Assembly: GCA_977006965.1 (NCBI GenBank)
Contig: OZ345359.1
Coordinates: forward strand, 2,914,001 to 2,978,000
Length of the DNA: 64,000 bases
Direction of reading: 5' to 3'
From: Phymatolithon calcareum
Taxonomy: Eukaryota; Rhodophyta; Florideophyceae; Hapalidiales
Below are positions 54,201-64,000 of the stretch, piece after piece (the first letter of the stretch is position 1; the number at the start of each line of letters is the position of its first letter). Below the pieces are notes generated by a model that worked only from the letters and a program-made list of their open reading frames with translations, was not told the origin of the DNA and made no database searches. Made by a program: the position numbers and the translations under genes.

Positions 54201-57200
54201 CTCGAGAATTGCCATCGCTGTGATGCACGGCTCTTTTTCGGAGGACGCTGTCATTGGCTCCAGTTTGGGTGAGCCAAGACGTGGTGTCACGCACCGAACA
54301 ATTTGTATACGCGGAGCCTGCTCCAAAAACCACCGTCTCAATGATACGGTCAAATCAGACAAGTACTCAATTGTAGGACTTGAAATTCTCTTTGTGGTAG
54401 CCTAAAGCTACCAAATTCGAAGCTGAAATCAATTTCTGCAACCTTTGTTTGATAGTTAACGTTATAGATTCCTTCGCAAGGAACCTATTTCATAGAGGGC
54501 ATGCTTGCACTCTTTGAGATAAAACTCATATTTGCACCAAAACGATCAAGGTCGGGACGGAAAGGCCCGCAAAAGTCTGAAAGAGTAAGCTTTTTTAAAA
54601 ATATCTATTTCCACTGCTTTTCATTGAGTATGGGCAGAAGAATGGAGGCAACGCTAAGTACAGAGAACGTGCATTTATGTTTGTCTTGCTTTCGGGGCAA
54701 GGACATAGAGAACGACGCTCTCGAAGTAGCAGTTATTTGATATGGGCACTCCGTGCGAGCTGCAGTAACGATCTATGCCGGCGTTGTGGTCTCATTTAAA
54801 GGGACGAGTGGAAAGAGCACCGCTATGAGAATAAGAATGTTTTGAAAATCGTCCCATAAGAGTACCGGTATAGATATGCCAATGTTTGAAAGAACTGCAC
54901 ATTACTGGTACGCTGATCTGATAGATATTAATCCATCATTTTAGAGAGTGGAAACACAAGAAAGTGATGGAAAAAGCAAGAGAGCCAGAGCTCTTAAAGA
55001 GCTTCCATTGCTCTTTAAATGAACAAGGAATGCACCAAGGCATCCGGAACTACGAGCCGTACCTTGCCAGGTGAGGTGAACTATGAAGGAGACGCATTCG
55101 ATAGAACAAATCTGCATGGAGAGCCCAAACGGTATCTTCGTCATGCCATAAGCTTTTTAGGGTACTATAGAGGGTTGAAACACCCCTTGTTTGAATTTTT
55201 TTTAAGCATCGAATAGTACAAAAATCGGCCTGTAGCCTTTTGGGGTGCTTAGGTCTCCTTTCTTGACCACTGAAAAGGTAATGGTTTATTGCACACGGCT
55301 CCGTCAGATCCTTTTCGCTGAGAAGATCGACTTGAGGACATACCGGACCCCAGTGTCCTGATTTGGCTCGTGGTTTTATTCCCACTCTTTGGTCATCTAT
55401 TCGAAATCCGTTATACCTGGCCTCGAGACACAATCCCATGTCAGCGACAGGGGGTCGAGAGCTTCTTAAAAAAATCAAGCACTGCTCTTCTCTGTTCTGA
55501 GGTTTTTAGTTATTATCAAATACAAAGTTACTCGCTCAGGACACATACTCCATGGAAAAGAGGTCTATAGATTTCAGAATCAAATACCTTAAAGAAACAA
55601 AGCTCGTTTACTCATAATCATCAAGCTAGAATGAGCAGATACAGGCATTCTGATGGTGAGAGGGACGAAAAAAACACGATTAAATTTTCGCAAGTGAAAA
55701 TTGTGAAGCGCTTAGCGGACTGTCGTCTCGTTCATTTTTCAGGAGTGATTAAACAAAAAACTGTTCCAGCTTAGAAATTATTGCTTCAAATCCAAGGATT
55801 TTGAGAAGAAGCTCTAGAACTTAAAAGGCTTTCGCTGTCTAACCTCTACAGCCGTAGGATCCAGCCACAATGCCAACAAATTTTTGGTGCTTCGAGGTCC
55901 GTACATGGATGATATGTTGGCTAGTTTCTGTATCTGTACAATGGCAAGCGCAATCAGTTGAGCAATCACTGTAGCAAATATTGAAAACTTTGTCAATGTC
56001 AACGTATAGAAAGTTGACGTTGGCATTCCAGACGATGAGCAGGTTGAACCTATGCAGCACCGTCAAAGCTCCATACCGCCAAATCCTGCTCACAGTGTTC
56101 ATCTTTTCAAAGTGTCATCACGAAACGCCTGTTTAACGTGTACAATTGCGACCATATGCTACTCAGAAGTGCACACAAGCTTCCATACAGCGTTATAAAT
56201 ATCTAAACGCTCTCTGCCGAGCTCTATCGACTAAGTTTTGCAAGGCCCTTGGGACGAAACATCTCACTGGGAGCATCATGTCATCACGTTCCACTGCGAG
56301 CCAACTACATGAGCTTATTGTGTGCCAAGGTACACGTAAAAAGTTCTACGTCAGTTTGAGGGATGATTTTACTCTCAGTTGAGGTAACGTCGCACTCTAA
56401 AGGGAGACTTCTTATCCGCGAATTGTGAGATTGGACTTCATTCAAAGTACGATTTCAAGTTGACGAGGTCTCCCCACGTTACGCCCGAGACCTTGCTGCG
56501 CAGACGGACTCGTATCCGAAGCATTTAAATGTAATCAAAGCACAGCGTAGAGCACCTCAGATATTCAGTACTGTCTCCAGTGTTCCGTACGCCAATGCAA
56601 CTTGCGCCTGTGCGACTATAAAGTAAGTTGAATTACAAGTATATCGTCTGCAATAGTTAAGGGGCCATAAACCTTGTATCATGTCTTGCAATTATAACCC
56701 TGTTTGTAAAATTCATTGCACACAAAGCCCCTAGATCGCAGCAAGGTCTGTCTTAGATGTGGTATCGAGAACGTGCTCACGTGCTGTAATTTTTGAGTTT
56801 CAAAAGATAAAGTTGGATTCAACCTGGAAATGAAATATCTCTCTCTGATGTGATGCCTCCAGCTACAGTTGCAATGGACGAGCTGCATAGCAAGACTTCC
56901 CATCACATTCCAACTACCAGATATTTCGTGGTGCCTGCTTGCACAACCTATACCGGAATCTCTGCGCCTGATCTCGTAGCTTCTGGGGCCATTGCTGCCG
57001 AGTGAAATAGACTCAAGTGGTGCGCTAGTCACTGAAATGCGAAGACTGCTTGGGCCTCTTCACGAAAGTTTTCTTTCTTGCGTTGGACTAGAACGCTGCA
57101 TGCTCTTCAGATATGTTCAAAAGTTCATTAATCTTCTGCCAAGTTCAATCACTGCTATCCGGCAGATCTGATGACTTAACTTGAACAAAGATTCCATCTC

Positions 57201-57420
57201 GTGCCTCTCGCTCCAGGTGATTCTCATTAATATTTTATGTACTCCCAGAGATGATTATTCTTGTAGCTGATTATTTTCTTAATCTTTGCCAACATCAGCT
57301 CGGTAGAGGTGTACTCAGGTGGCATTGATCAGTCCCGTTTGCTGAAAGAACCCTCGTCAAAAACGAAGGTGAGAGATACACTGCCAGTACTTGAACTCGT
57401 GCTTAAGACGAAGATCGGGC
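54201..57420 (-). repeat. Arm B of the large inverted duplication (partner 10530-14833)
   Basis: The reverse complement matches arm A apart from the 1067-bp LTR-type insertion present only in A. It includes plus-strand helicase pieces (54960-55200, reading TTSRTLPGEVNYEGDAFDRT; 55430-55570, a zinc region), the short LINE motif (55200-55270, minus) and the third copy of the 600-bp unit (56380-56950). Arm B is contiguous with its second block at 57630-59770, whereas in A the two blocks are separated and rearranged. Confidence 0.8.
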
Positions 57421-57539
57421 ATTGTACTAGAAGTGGAATGAAAAGATAAGCCGGGAGAGATTGCAGTTAACGCTCGGAAATTCCAACTGGAAGCGGACAT
57501 TAGAATCTGTCAGAGTTTAGTTCTGCTGATAAGGTAATA

Positions 57540-57795
57540 TGCTCTATCTGTGTCGCCATATACAAAAGAATTCTATTCTGCTATCGCGGCAGCAGAAAGA
57601 GTTTTCTACAAGTATTTTTTCGGTAAATATGCCGAAAGCCATCGTGTCCAAATGCGAGTCTTGTGTCCGATAGAACCTCTAAAGGTAAGATGAAGAGATG
57701 AACTGAAAAGGTTAACACAGAGACTTCTAGCATATCATATTGACTTCTCTAGCTCCTACGCTGAGTTATTTGACGAAGTAGAATTTCTCTAAGTA
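57540..57795 (+). pseudogene. LINE reverse transcriptase C-terminal fragment
   Basis: The plus strand reads FYSAIAAAERVFYKYFFGKY, then RVLCPIEPL and, after a stop, LLAYHIDFSSSYAELFDEVE. It aligns with AIESAEGLFFKYIFGTYA and RVLCRLEPP of the LINE at 51.7-53.0 kb. The same fragment, inverted, forms the end of the block at 17760-17915. Confidence 0.7.
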
Positions 57796-59770
57796 CAAGA
57801 GAGTCGAATATTTTTCAATGCGCATACCACGACCGTCGAGCTTCCCAGATGGCTTAGATATATATGGTATAACGTCAACGGCTCGAGCAGCGTTTCTTAT
57901 TTCTAGAGGTCCGTGAGAGTTTGTTCATGATACTGTTCAGGGTTCCAACACCCGTGCTATGCTTGGATCATTTTAACATGAGCTAATTTGAAAATTTATG
58001 AAGCATGCGATAGTAGCAAAATCGGCCTGTAGATTTCTTTGAAGCTTTCGTTTCCTTTCTTGAATATTGGAAGAATCACTTCCTTATTTCACTCGCTAGG
58101 CAGCACCAATCTGGACGAATTATGTTGTTGTGGCTACCAGGAGAATATTACATTAAACTGGGTGCTGAGCATTGTTTCAGAGAAAGCCATTCTGTTGAGT
58201 TGCGAGATGCAAACTAACTAGCAGAATGCAGGATAGCTATTCCAAAAGTTCTCCGAACAAACGCGTTCTGGCTACTCACAAAATCCTTGCTTTGTCTACT
58301 TCCCTCTCCTCATACTAATATAACTGAGATTAGAGAGAAAACGGTCCTGCGATAGCTTCCATTAGAGTACATGTGAAAATATAGTTTTCATATTTACATT
58401 TCTAATCCAAGTTTCCTTAAAAGCCTCTCTGTTATACAAATATAGGAGCCAAGAGTCTAACGTTGCTTCTCATGTTAAACCAGTCCCTGTTTTTGACTGG
58501 TCTATGATTTCCACATGCAGTGAAAAAGTCCGTGCGGATTTTCTGTTTTGCTGATTTTGTCACCCAACCTGGAAAAGCAATTTCGTTCCTATGCGTTTTA
58601 CTTCAATCAGCGCAATAAACGTTGCTTGCTTCGAATATGGGCAGACTGTCCTTTTAGTCCACGTAGAATATGAACATCCCGGACGAGAGCCCATCTAGTT
58701 TCTCGACAGCTGCACAAATCAGTTACCACTCTGCAAAATCGTCTTCTATGACGGCATGGAGTAAAACTCGAGATACCATTCTGAGCGTACTGCACAGTAC
58801 AATAAAAGAACTCTAAGCTTTTCCTCTGCCCATTTCCAGGACAGTGGTTTTTACATCTAGGTAACAACTATAATTGGAGCTATACATGCTCCATGTGAAC
58901 TGAAGTACGGAACAATAAGAAGCAGCTCAGATGCCCCTCGTTACGTTTTCTAGGTGGCAGTGTGGGATAGCAGCACGTCGTCGTCAGTGCAGGGCAGTCG
59001 TTTTCTCATCCCGTCCACCTCATCGGCCAGAAAAACCAAGAGCTTGAACTCTGTTGCGCTGCTGAAGAAAAAGTAGAAGGATGATAGGGAGGCATAGGCG
59101 AAGAACATGGACGCAAGAAGGGACCAGAAAGCAGAAGTGATGCGGTATACTTTGCGACTCCCACAAAGAAGCTTCAGCCCAATGGCAAACCGCCCCCCCC
59201 CCTGTTGGAAATATGTCTCTTTGGAGCTTTTGTCTCAATACACATTACCCTAAGTCATCAATCTCTAACCGTTTGTCATATCTTATGATAGAATCAATCC
59301 ACTCTTTTCTTTTCATCTTTGTTGACAATGTTGCAATTCAATCAGTTTCTTGATTGTTCTTGTCTTTGTCAGTGAAACAATCATTTCGCTCATTGATATT
59401 GACACTGTTGGTTGATCAATCATTCTGTTGATTGAATCAATCACAGTCGACAATTCAATCTTTTAGTTTATTGGTGCAGTCAGGATTAGTAGTGCTGTAT
59501 GCACTAGAAGCCTTATCATACTTCGATCCGAGCGCTATATAAGACCCGTATCTGAAGCCCCGACTCAATAAACCAAGGAAGACCTCACAACCAACCCAAC
59601 CATCTCAACCATCTCAACCATCTCATCCATCTCATCTATCTCATCCATCTCATCTATCTCATCCATCTGTACAATCTACCAATAAACCTCCTTCCAACAC
59701 CCCCTAACGCCTTTGAGCGGTGTGAAAACTGACAGTAGCTACTATTGTGAAGGTTTGGAGAAGAACGAGG
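57630..59770 (-). repeat. Second block of arm B (partner 16780-17915), interrupted by an LTR
   Basis: Matches 16780-17915 in reverse, with the LTR 59203-59699 as one clear extra segment. It also contains a short minus-strand LINE reverse transcriptase motif near 58020-58090 (PIFKKGN...YRPILLL) and related N-terminal sequence to 58270. Confidence 0.75.
59203..59699 (+). mobile_element. Solo LTR, 497 bp, flanked by CCCCC
   Basis: Starts TGTTGGAA and ends TTCCAACA (8-bp terminal inverted repeat with TG/CA ends). CCCCC precedes (59198-59202) and follows (59700-59704). The paralogous block at 16843-16850 lacks it. On the plus strand it has a TATA box (CTATATAAG, 59535-59543), a transcript-start-like region and AATAAA sequences near 59568 and 59680, as expected of an LTR promoter and polyadenylation region. 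A CATCTCAAC/CATCTCATC microsatellite lies at about 59600-59670. TGTTGGAA-type ends are common in Ty1/copia elements; no internal region is attached, so it arose by recombination between two LTRs. Confidence 0.9.
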
Positions 59771-60405
59771 AGTTTTCGGAAGCCAGTTGGATGACTGAAT
59801 TGGGCGGGAATGGATGTCAATGAGATTAAACTGGAAATCATGTTTTTATGGCGAGGTGGATGATATCTTCGCCAGGAGGAAATGATTTCTACGATTAGTA
59901 AAAAAACTGTGCCATTGGTGCGTTAGAGACTTGTTCTCAGAGGGGCCTTCTTGAGAATTCACCAAAATCGCGGCATAGACCCAGTCCGAAAAGTCTTCAT
60001 AACCAGTCATTATTTCGTGCACTGTTTACAAGGACGCGGCATAGGTTTTCAGTGGTTGAATGCACGGTGCAGCGATATTTCCAAACTTTCGCTCCAGAAT
60101 TTTTCACGCACTTTTGAGCAAAAATTTAAAAAACGAAATCGGAAAACAACGATTCCACTTTTGGTATTTTAGACCTCAGTATGATTTTTTCTCCGGGCGG
60201 GCTAATAGTCACACCATCCAACGTCCGATTTCTCCATCCGGGTTTCATGCAAAACACCTTCTGTGGCGGAATCTACCGTACCTGCATCTGCTCATGGACA
60301 TTCCCTGTGCCACCGCCTTGCACCGAAAACCGTCAACTACTTCCTTCCCAGAAGTGCTGGTCCATGTAAGCGACACTAAACCTGCGAACCATTCACTAAG
60401 AAGAC

Positions 60406-61005
60406 ATGCATGCTTTTCATCGAGACACTAATTTCTATCCGGGACAACGCGTCTCAAGTCTCGACCAAGTTGCATCTGCAGTACAACAACGGCACACTAA
60501 CGGGGCAATCGAAGTTGTGGAAAATGGCACCAGAGAGGCGAACCCTGCTTTGGAAATTGAACGAAGCGGTGTTAATGACATGGAGCCACTTGCAGCGCAC
60601 GAAATCGGCGCGCCTACAACCCCACAAGGTCAAAACGATCAAGTAATCAATGCGCTAGAACATTTCGGAGAAGCAACGCAGCGAATCCTGCGAAGAGCAA
60701 GCGAAAATGTTGTGCTGAAATTCTATGGACCTCACGCGACACTCTCGGGTTTAAACACGAATGCCAGAAGCGCAATGAGCGCGTTCATGGAACTTGCTGA
60801 ATCCGCAACCATTATGGAGAAGACTCGTCGTCCCCTTTCTAGAGAAAATGAAGGCGATGGGGCGACACTGTTCTCTAATGAAGGTGCGATAAAGGCAGCT
60901 CATTTCCAAGCCAGGCAGCCTTTATGCAATCGGTGTACGGAAAAGATTTGCCCGAGCCGATATGGGACTGTTGCAGGGCCATGTGCTTCGCTAACTTGGC
61001 GATGA
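60406..61005 (+). CDS. Hypothetical ORF, 199 aa
   Basis: A clean ATG frame with a mixed, protein-like composition (for example EVVENGTREANPALEIERSG and NALEHFGEATQRILRRASEN), rich in helix-forming residues. The last 35 residues (CNRCTEKICPSRYGTVAGPC) overlap another frame, 60924-61211, which reads QSVYGKDLPEPIWDCCRAMC and looks more coding-like there. A one-base shift near 60900 may therefore join the two. No domain recognised. It lies outside the repeat blocks and could be a single-copy gene or a retrotransposon gag-like protein. Confidence 0.35.
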   Translation: MHAFHRDTNFYPGQRVSSLDQVASAVQQRHTNGAIEVVENGTREANPALEIERSGVNDMEPLAAHEIGAPTTPQGQNDQVINALEHFGEATQRILRRASENVVLKFYGPHATLSGLNTNARSAMSAFMELAESATIMEKTRRPLSRENEGDGATLFSNEGAIKAAHFQARQPLCNRCTEKICPSRYGTVAGPCASLTWR

Positions 61006-62189
61006 ATCCGGAAAACGTTCCAAGTCTGATGAAGACTAGATACATTTGTCTTGCTCCAGCTTTGCCCCAATATCGCGTTTCTCCTCCACAACCTTTTTCA
61101 GTCTTTTCGCTAAGTTCGAGAGCAAGTGCTTTCAGCGGAGCTCTCTGGCACTATTTGGCATACCCTGATCAGTCTTTTCCAGGGCTACGCGGCTCACTTG
61201 CCAACCAGTAACGTTGCTTCGTGCTTTTGGACTGTCACTGCTGCTGTCGATACTCGAACTACGTCGGCGTAATGGAAAGCAGCTCTAGACCCGGAAGCCC
61301 TCCATAAAATGGCGTCAGGTACTGGTCGAAAGAGCTCGCTGCAATTCCATGCCAAGACCGCAAGCTTAAAAAGGCAGATACAGGTAAAACACGACTGCGG
61401 AGGGAGAAAAATCTTGCTTCTCAAACCCATACATACTGCCGTCTCTCTGCCATCTCCATGGATTCAAGAGAGAGATTATAGGAAGATAATATTAAAAGGC
61501 GATAAGGAAAGCATGCTGAAAAAAGTCAGAAGAGCTAAAGTTGATTAAAGCACTGAACGATATGAGAGAGAATATAACGGTAAGGATTAGAGAGAGGACA
61601 CAAAAACTATTGAGATAGGTTACAAATGAGTACCAAAGATTTAATGGAAGCATCAGTTACCCCCTTCCTCTAATACGATAGGTCATAAGCACAAGACGCA
61701 AACATGATCAAAGCTCTTACCCAGGCTCGAGACGTGAAGCAGAGCTTTTTGTATGCAGGAAAACGAATAAAAATGTATGATTGGGAACAAAACGCTGCGG
61801 TGACGCATGAATTACGAAACGATGGCTGTCCCCCAGCATTTTCGCTCTTTCGTAGCCCTATAATGTTTCTTTTTGAGTCACTGAATCCGTCTAGCCCTTG
61901 CTCGTATGCTAGTTTAGTCATGAAACTGTCGATTGAGACGTTCTTAAGTCTAAAACTGTAAATGCTCTAGCTTCGATCTACAATAGCTATAGCTCCGCAC
62001 AGGAAGAGCTGCAAAATGGTAGTAACGAAAAACAACAGTTTACTTGTGATATCGTCTGTGTCCCCCTGAAAACGAAGGACATGTTAGTACAACTTGCTCC
62101 TTTGACACTAGTCGGGCGCAAGTCCTAAACTTAGGCGTGAACTGGTGCCACAACCATCTCGTGGAAGGCTAGGAGCCTTGAATTAATGG
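61006..62189. other. No recognisable gene
   Basis: Apart from the continuation of the preceding frame to 61211, only short frames. 61480-61680 is purine-rich. Confidence 0.3.
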
Positions 62190-62225
62190 CGTGTGTGAAG
62201 CGCGCTTTCGCGCGCTTCACACACG
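62190..62225. repeat. Perfect 16-bp hairpin with a 4-base loop
   Basis: CGTGTGTGAAGCGCGC (62190-62205), loop TTTC, then the exact complement GCGCGCTTCACACACG (62210-62225). It has no T-run after it. Purpose unknown; it could extrude as a cruciform. Confidence 0.85.
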
Positions 62226-62310
62226 ATTCGCAGAAACATAAAAACAAGAGTATAATTGGGAGCGAAGCTTTTCGGGAAGGTGAAATGCCAGCCCCGCCGC
62301 CCCCAAAGAG

Positions 62311-62916
62311 TCTAGTATCAAAGATTTAGTGGACAATAACGATCAAGCGAAGGCTAAGACAGATGAATCATGCGATGACGAAGATAAACCGGATGAAAAA
62401 TTTTTAGAGCGCTGTTGCGAAACCATCTGTATTAATGCTGATCTAATTGTAGTGGAAGTCCGATGCACTGATTATAATGGCGCCTTGCATCGCTTCTGCG
62501 GTGCGCCGGAAAACAGTCAACAAGACTCAACATCTCGCGTCTTCATCAATTTTCTCGCTCATAGAACTAATGTGTCAGAAGGCGAAGCAACCAGAGTAGT
62601 GCAAGGGCGTACAAGCACTATTCTAGATAAGATACAGAGTAACCCCTCCGGCTGGGTGCCCTGGATATTTGATCACTTTCGTGATGTGCTAGAGTGTCTT
62701 AAATGTGAGACCTCGGTGAGACGAACGCTACAACGGAACGATTTTGTTCAAGGCACAAAGATGTCGAAGTGTAGACCACTTCTTAGAGTGTTCTGCAACA
62801 TCTGTGAGTCGATTACAAGTTCAAATCAGCTTATTATTTGCGAAAGGTGGTTTGTAGGCCATTTTCCGAGAAACACACAGAAGCTAGTCGAAGAAATGGG
62901 CAGCCAAGGATCATAA
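62311..62916 (+). CDS. Hypothetical ORF or exon, about 200 aa
   Basis: The frame is open from about 62287 to a TAA at 62914 but has no good ATG near its start; an upstream sequence ending GCCAG could be a splice acceptor. The N-terminus is acidic (TDESCDDEDKPDEKFLERCC). The rest is a plausible folded protein (NPSGWVPWIFDHFRDVLECL). Cys residues in CRPLLRVFCNICES may bind metal. I do not recognise a family, and no copy of it is seen elsewhere in the window. Confidence 0.4.
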   Translation, partial: SSIKDLVDNNDQAKAKTDESCDDEDKPDEKFLERCCETICINADLIVVEVRCTDYNGALHRFCGAPENSQQDSTSRVFINFLAHRTNVSEGEATRVVQGRTSTILDKIQSNPSGWVPWIFDHFRDVLECLKCETSVRRTLQRNDFVQGTKMSKCRPLLRVFCNICESITSSNQLIICERWFVGHFPRNTQKLVEEMGSQGS

Positions 62917-62919
62917 GCA

Positions 62920-63435
62920 TATCGAACTCTCAAGAGAATCTTGAAGAAGTCTATATGGAACTCGGCAGAAGAGCTGGACGTGGCCAGAGCAATTGACCTG
63001 ATACAAAGTAATTTAGATTAACGAAGGTGAATTTGCATTGCTAATAGATATGCATAGAAAGGTGCTGACTTTCCTCTCATTGGGACAAATGGTACATTAT
63101 CAATAATTCCATTTAATTATGTATATTCAACCAAGAGTCGATTTCGCAATGAAAGTGTAAACAATTGCGAGAGGAAAGTTAGACGGGGACAATCACAGGG
63201 CTGTTGTCATACAATATTTTCGGGACAGCGGCGTTTCGAGCTCGTATGAAACCAAAATGGGAAATTGGAAACGTTTCAAATGAGAGGTAGAGCAATGGAA
63301 AAATTGTTGTACGTAGAGAGCGAGCATCGGTTAAAGCCGATGCATCGGTCGTTCTCTTTCCTAGAAACATCTTCTGGAGAGAAATAACTAAAATTGGATG
63401 TAGTGCACAAATCTTTGCGCCATAATGGGCGAGTC
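62920..63435. other. No recognisable gene
   Basis: Nothing assignable; it borders the last helicase relic. Confidence 0.3.
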
Positions 63436-63440
63436 AACTT

Positions 63441-64000
63441 TTACAAGTTTCGAGCTTTTTGCTGCAACTTTCGAAACATTCCGCTGTCGTCGACATGAGC
63501 TTGTGTCTCGAGCTCAGGCCTCCAATGAGCCTCCGACTTCTCCTTCAACGTAATTTTCTTCCATTTGTGCATTTCGGAAATGCTGCTCATTAGAATGAAC
63601 AGCAATTCTTGCGTCACATCCATCACGTCCTGAACCTAGCGAGCGAACGACCGCTTCTAGCAAAAATCGCACCTCGAACGTCTTTGGCATCAATTCCAGT
63701 CATAAATTTCTGAATGGAAACCATAGCTACTGTCGATCTTGTGCGTTGACGCCACTTTTGTACACTTCGCTGCAGCTCCTGATCCTCAATTTTGCCATGA
63801 ATTTTTAAAATGTATATATTCGCGGACAAGTATATAGACTGAAGCGAGTCCTGAAATGACGGTTTGGAGCTTTAAAAGTAAAAAACAAAATTAAAAAGCG
63901 GAAAATCCTGTTCCGAATGGCTTTGCAGACTGGCCTGCAGTTTCTGAAACTGTCAAACATTGGGAATTCATGAGTTTCAACCACATCGATGCGACGTTCT
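63441..64000 (-). pseudogene. Helicase element copy with internal deletion (continues beyond the window)
   Basis: The minus strand carries the region from motif III to the zinc segment. Frame 63623-63829 reads NIYILKIHGKIEDQELQRSV and MTGIDAKDVRGAIFARSGRS (motif V). The frame 63441-63626 reads MDVTQELLFILMSSISEMHK. A junction at 63850-63866 removes the same part as in the copy at 53.0-54.2 kb. It continues past 64000. Confidence 0.85.

Noticed and set aside
59590-59680. Possible CRISPR-like repeat array
   Set aside because: It is a simple CATCTCAAC/CATCTCATC microsatellite within the LTR, with no spacers.

Overview
This window is a dense graveyard of eukaryotic mobile elements. It contains non-LTR (LINE) reverse transcriptase, Ty1/copia RNase H, LTR-type insertions, pogo-, Harbinger- and hAT-type elements, a histone H3-like tail, and many decayed copies of one large RecQ-like helicase gene. 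I see no tRNA, rRNA, CRISPR or convincing single-copy housekeeping gene. The standard genetic code fits, since TAA, TAG and TGA are all absent from the 1453-codon helicase frame. That gene has no visible intron, so the genome is probably intron-poor. The OrsD-type zinc-finger/RecQ helicase family is best known from fungi, often near telomeres, and the pogo-like transposase resembles fungal and oomycete ones. A fungus, or an intron-poor alga such as a red alga, is the best guess; the sequence alone does not settle it.

Layout. 1-441: end of a copia polyprotein. 529-4010 (minus): a composite of ParB-like domain, DNA methyltransferase-like domain, histone H3-like tail and, in an overlapping frame, a protease-like domain. 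5.2-7.6 kb: 5'-truncated helicase pseudogene. 10.5-14.8 kb and 16.8-18.5 kb: blocks repeated in inverted orientation at 54.2-59.8 kb, built from helicase and LINE debris. 20.5-27.7 kb: unknown acidic ORFs, a dispersed repeat with a four-motif foldback, and a Harbinger relic. 27.9-30.5 kb: a decayed transposase-like gene with zinc-binding ends. 31.0-32.4 kb: a nearly intact pogo-like transposase. 32.5-35.2 kb: helicase and LINE fragments. 35.4-40.2 kb: the only near-complete helicase gene (minus). 40.4-48.2 kb: its duplicated upstream flank, small non-autonomous transposons, hairpins and another helicase copy. 50-54 kb: helicase relics broken by a LINE. 59.2-59.7 kb: a solo LTR. 60-63 kb: two unknown ORFs and a perfect hairpin. 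63.4-64 kb: a helicase copy running off the end.

Two things stand out. The first is the minus-strand composite at 0.5-4.0 kb, which joins bacterial/phage-like DNA-modification modules to a copy of the histone H3 N-terminal tail. The second is the multicopy helicase, whose middle region has an ordered R-K-R-H-Y pattern like a tyrosine recombinase. Two of its relics share one internal deletion, as expected if a deleted copy was itself propagated. The two arms of the inverted duplication also act as natural empty sites, which gives exact ends and target duplications for two LTR-type insertions.
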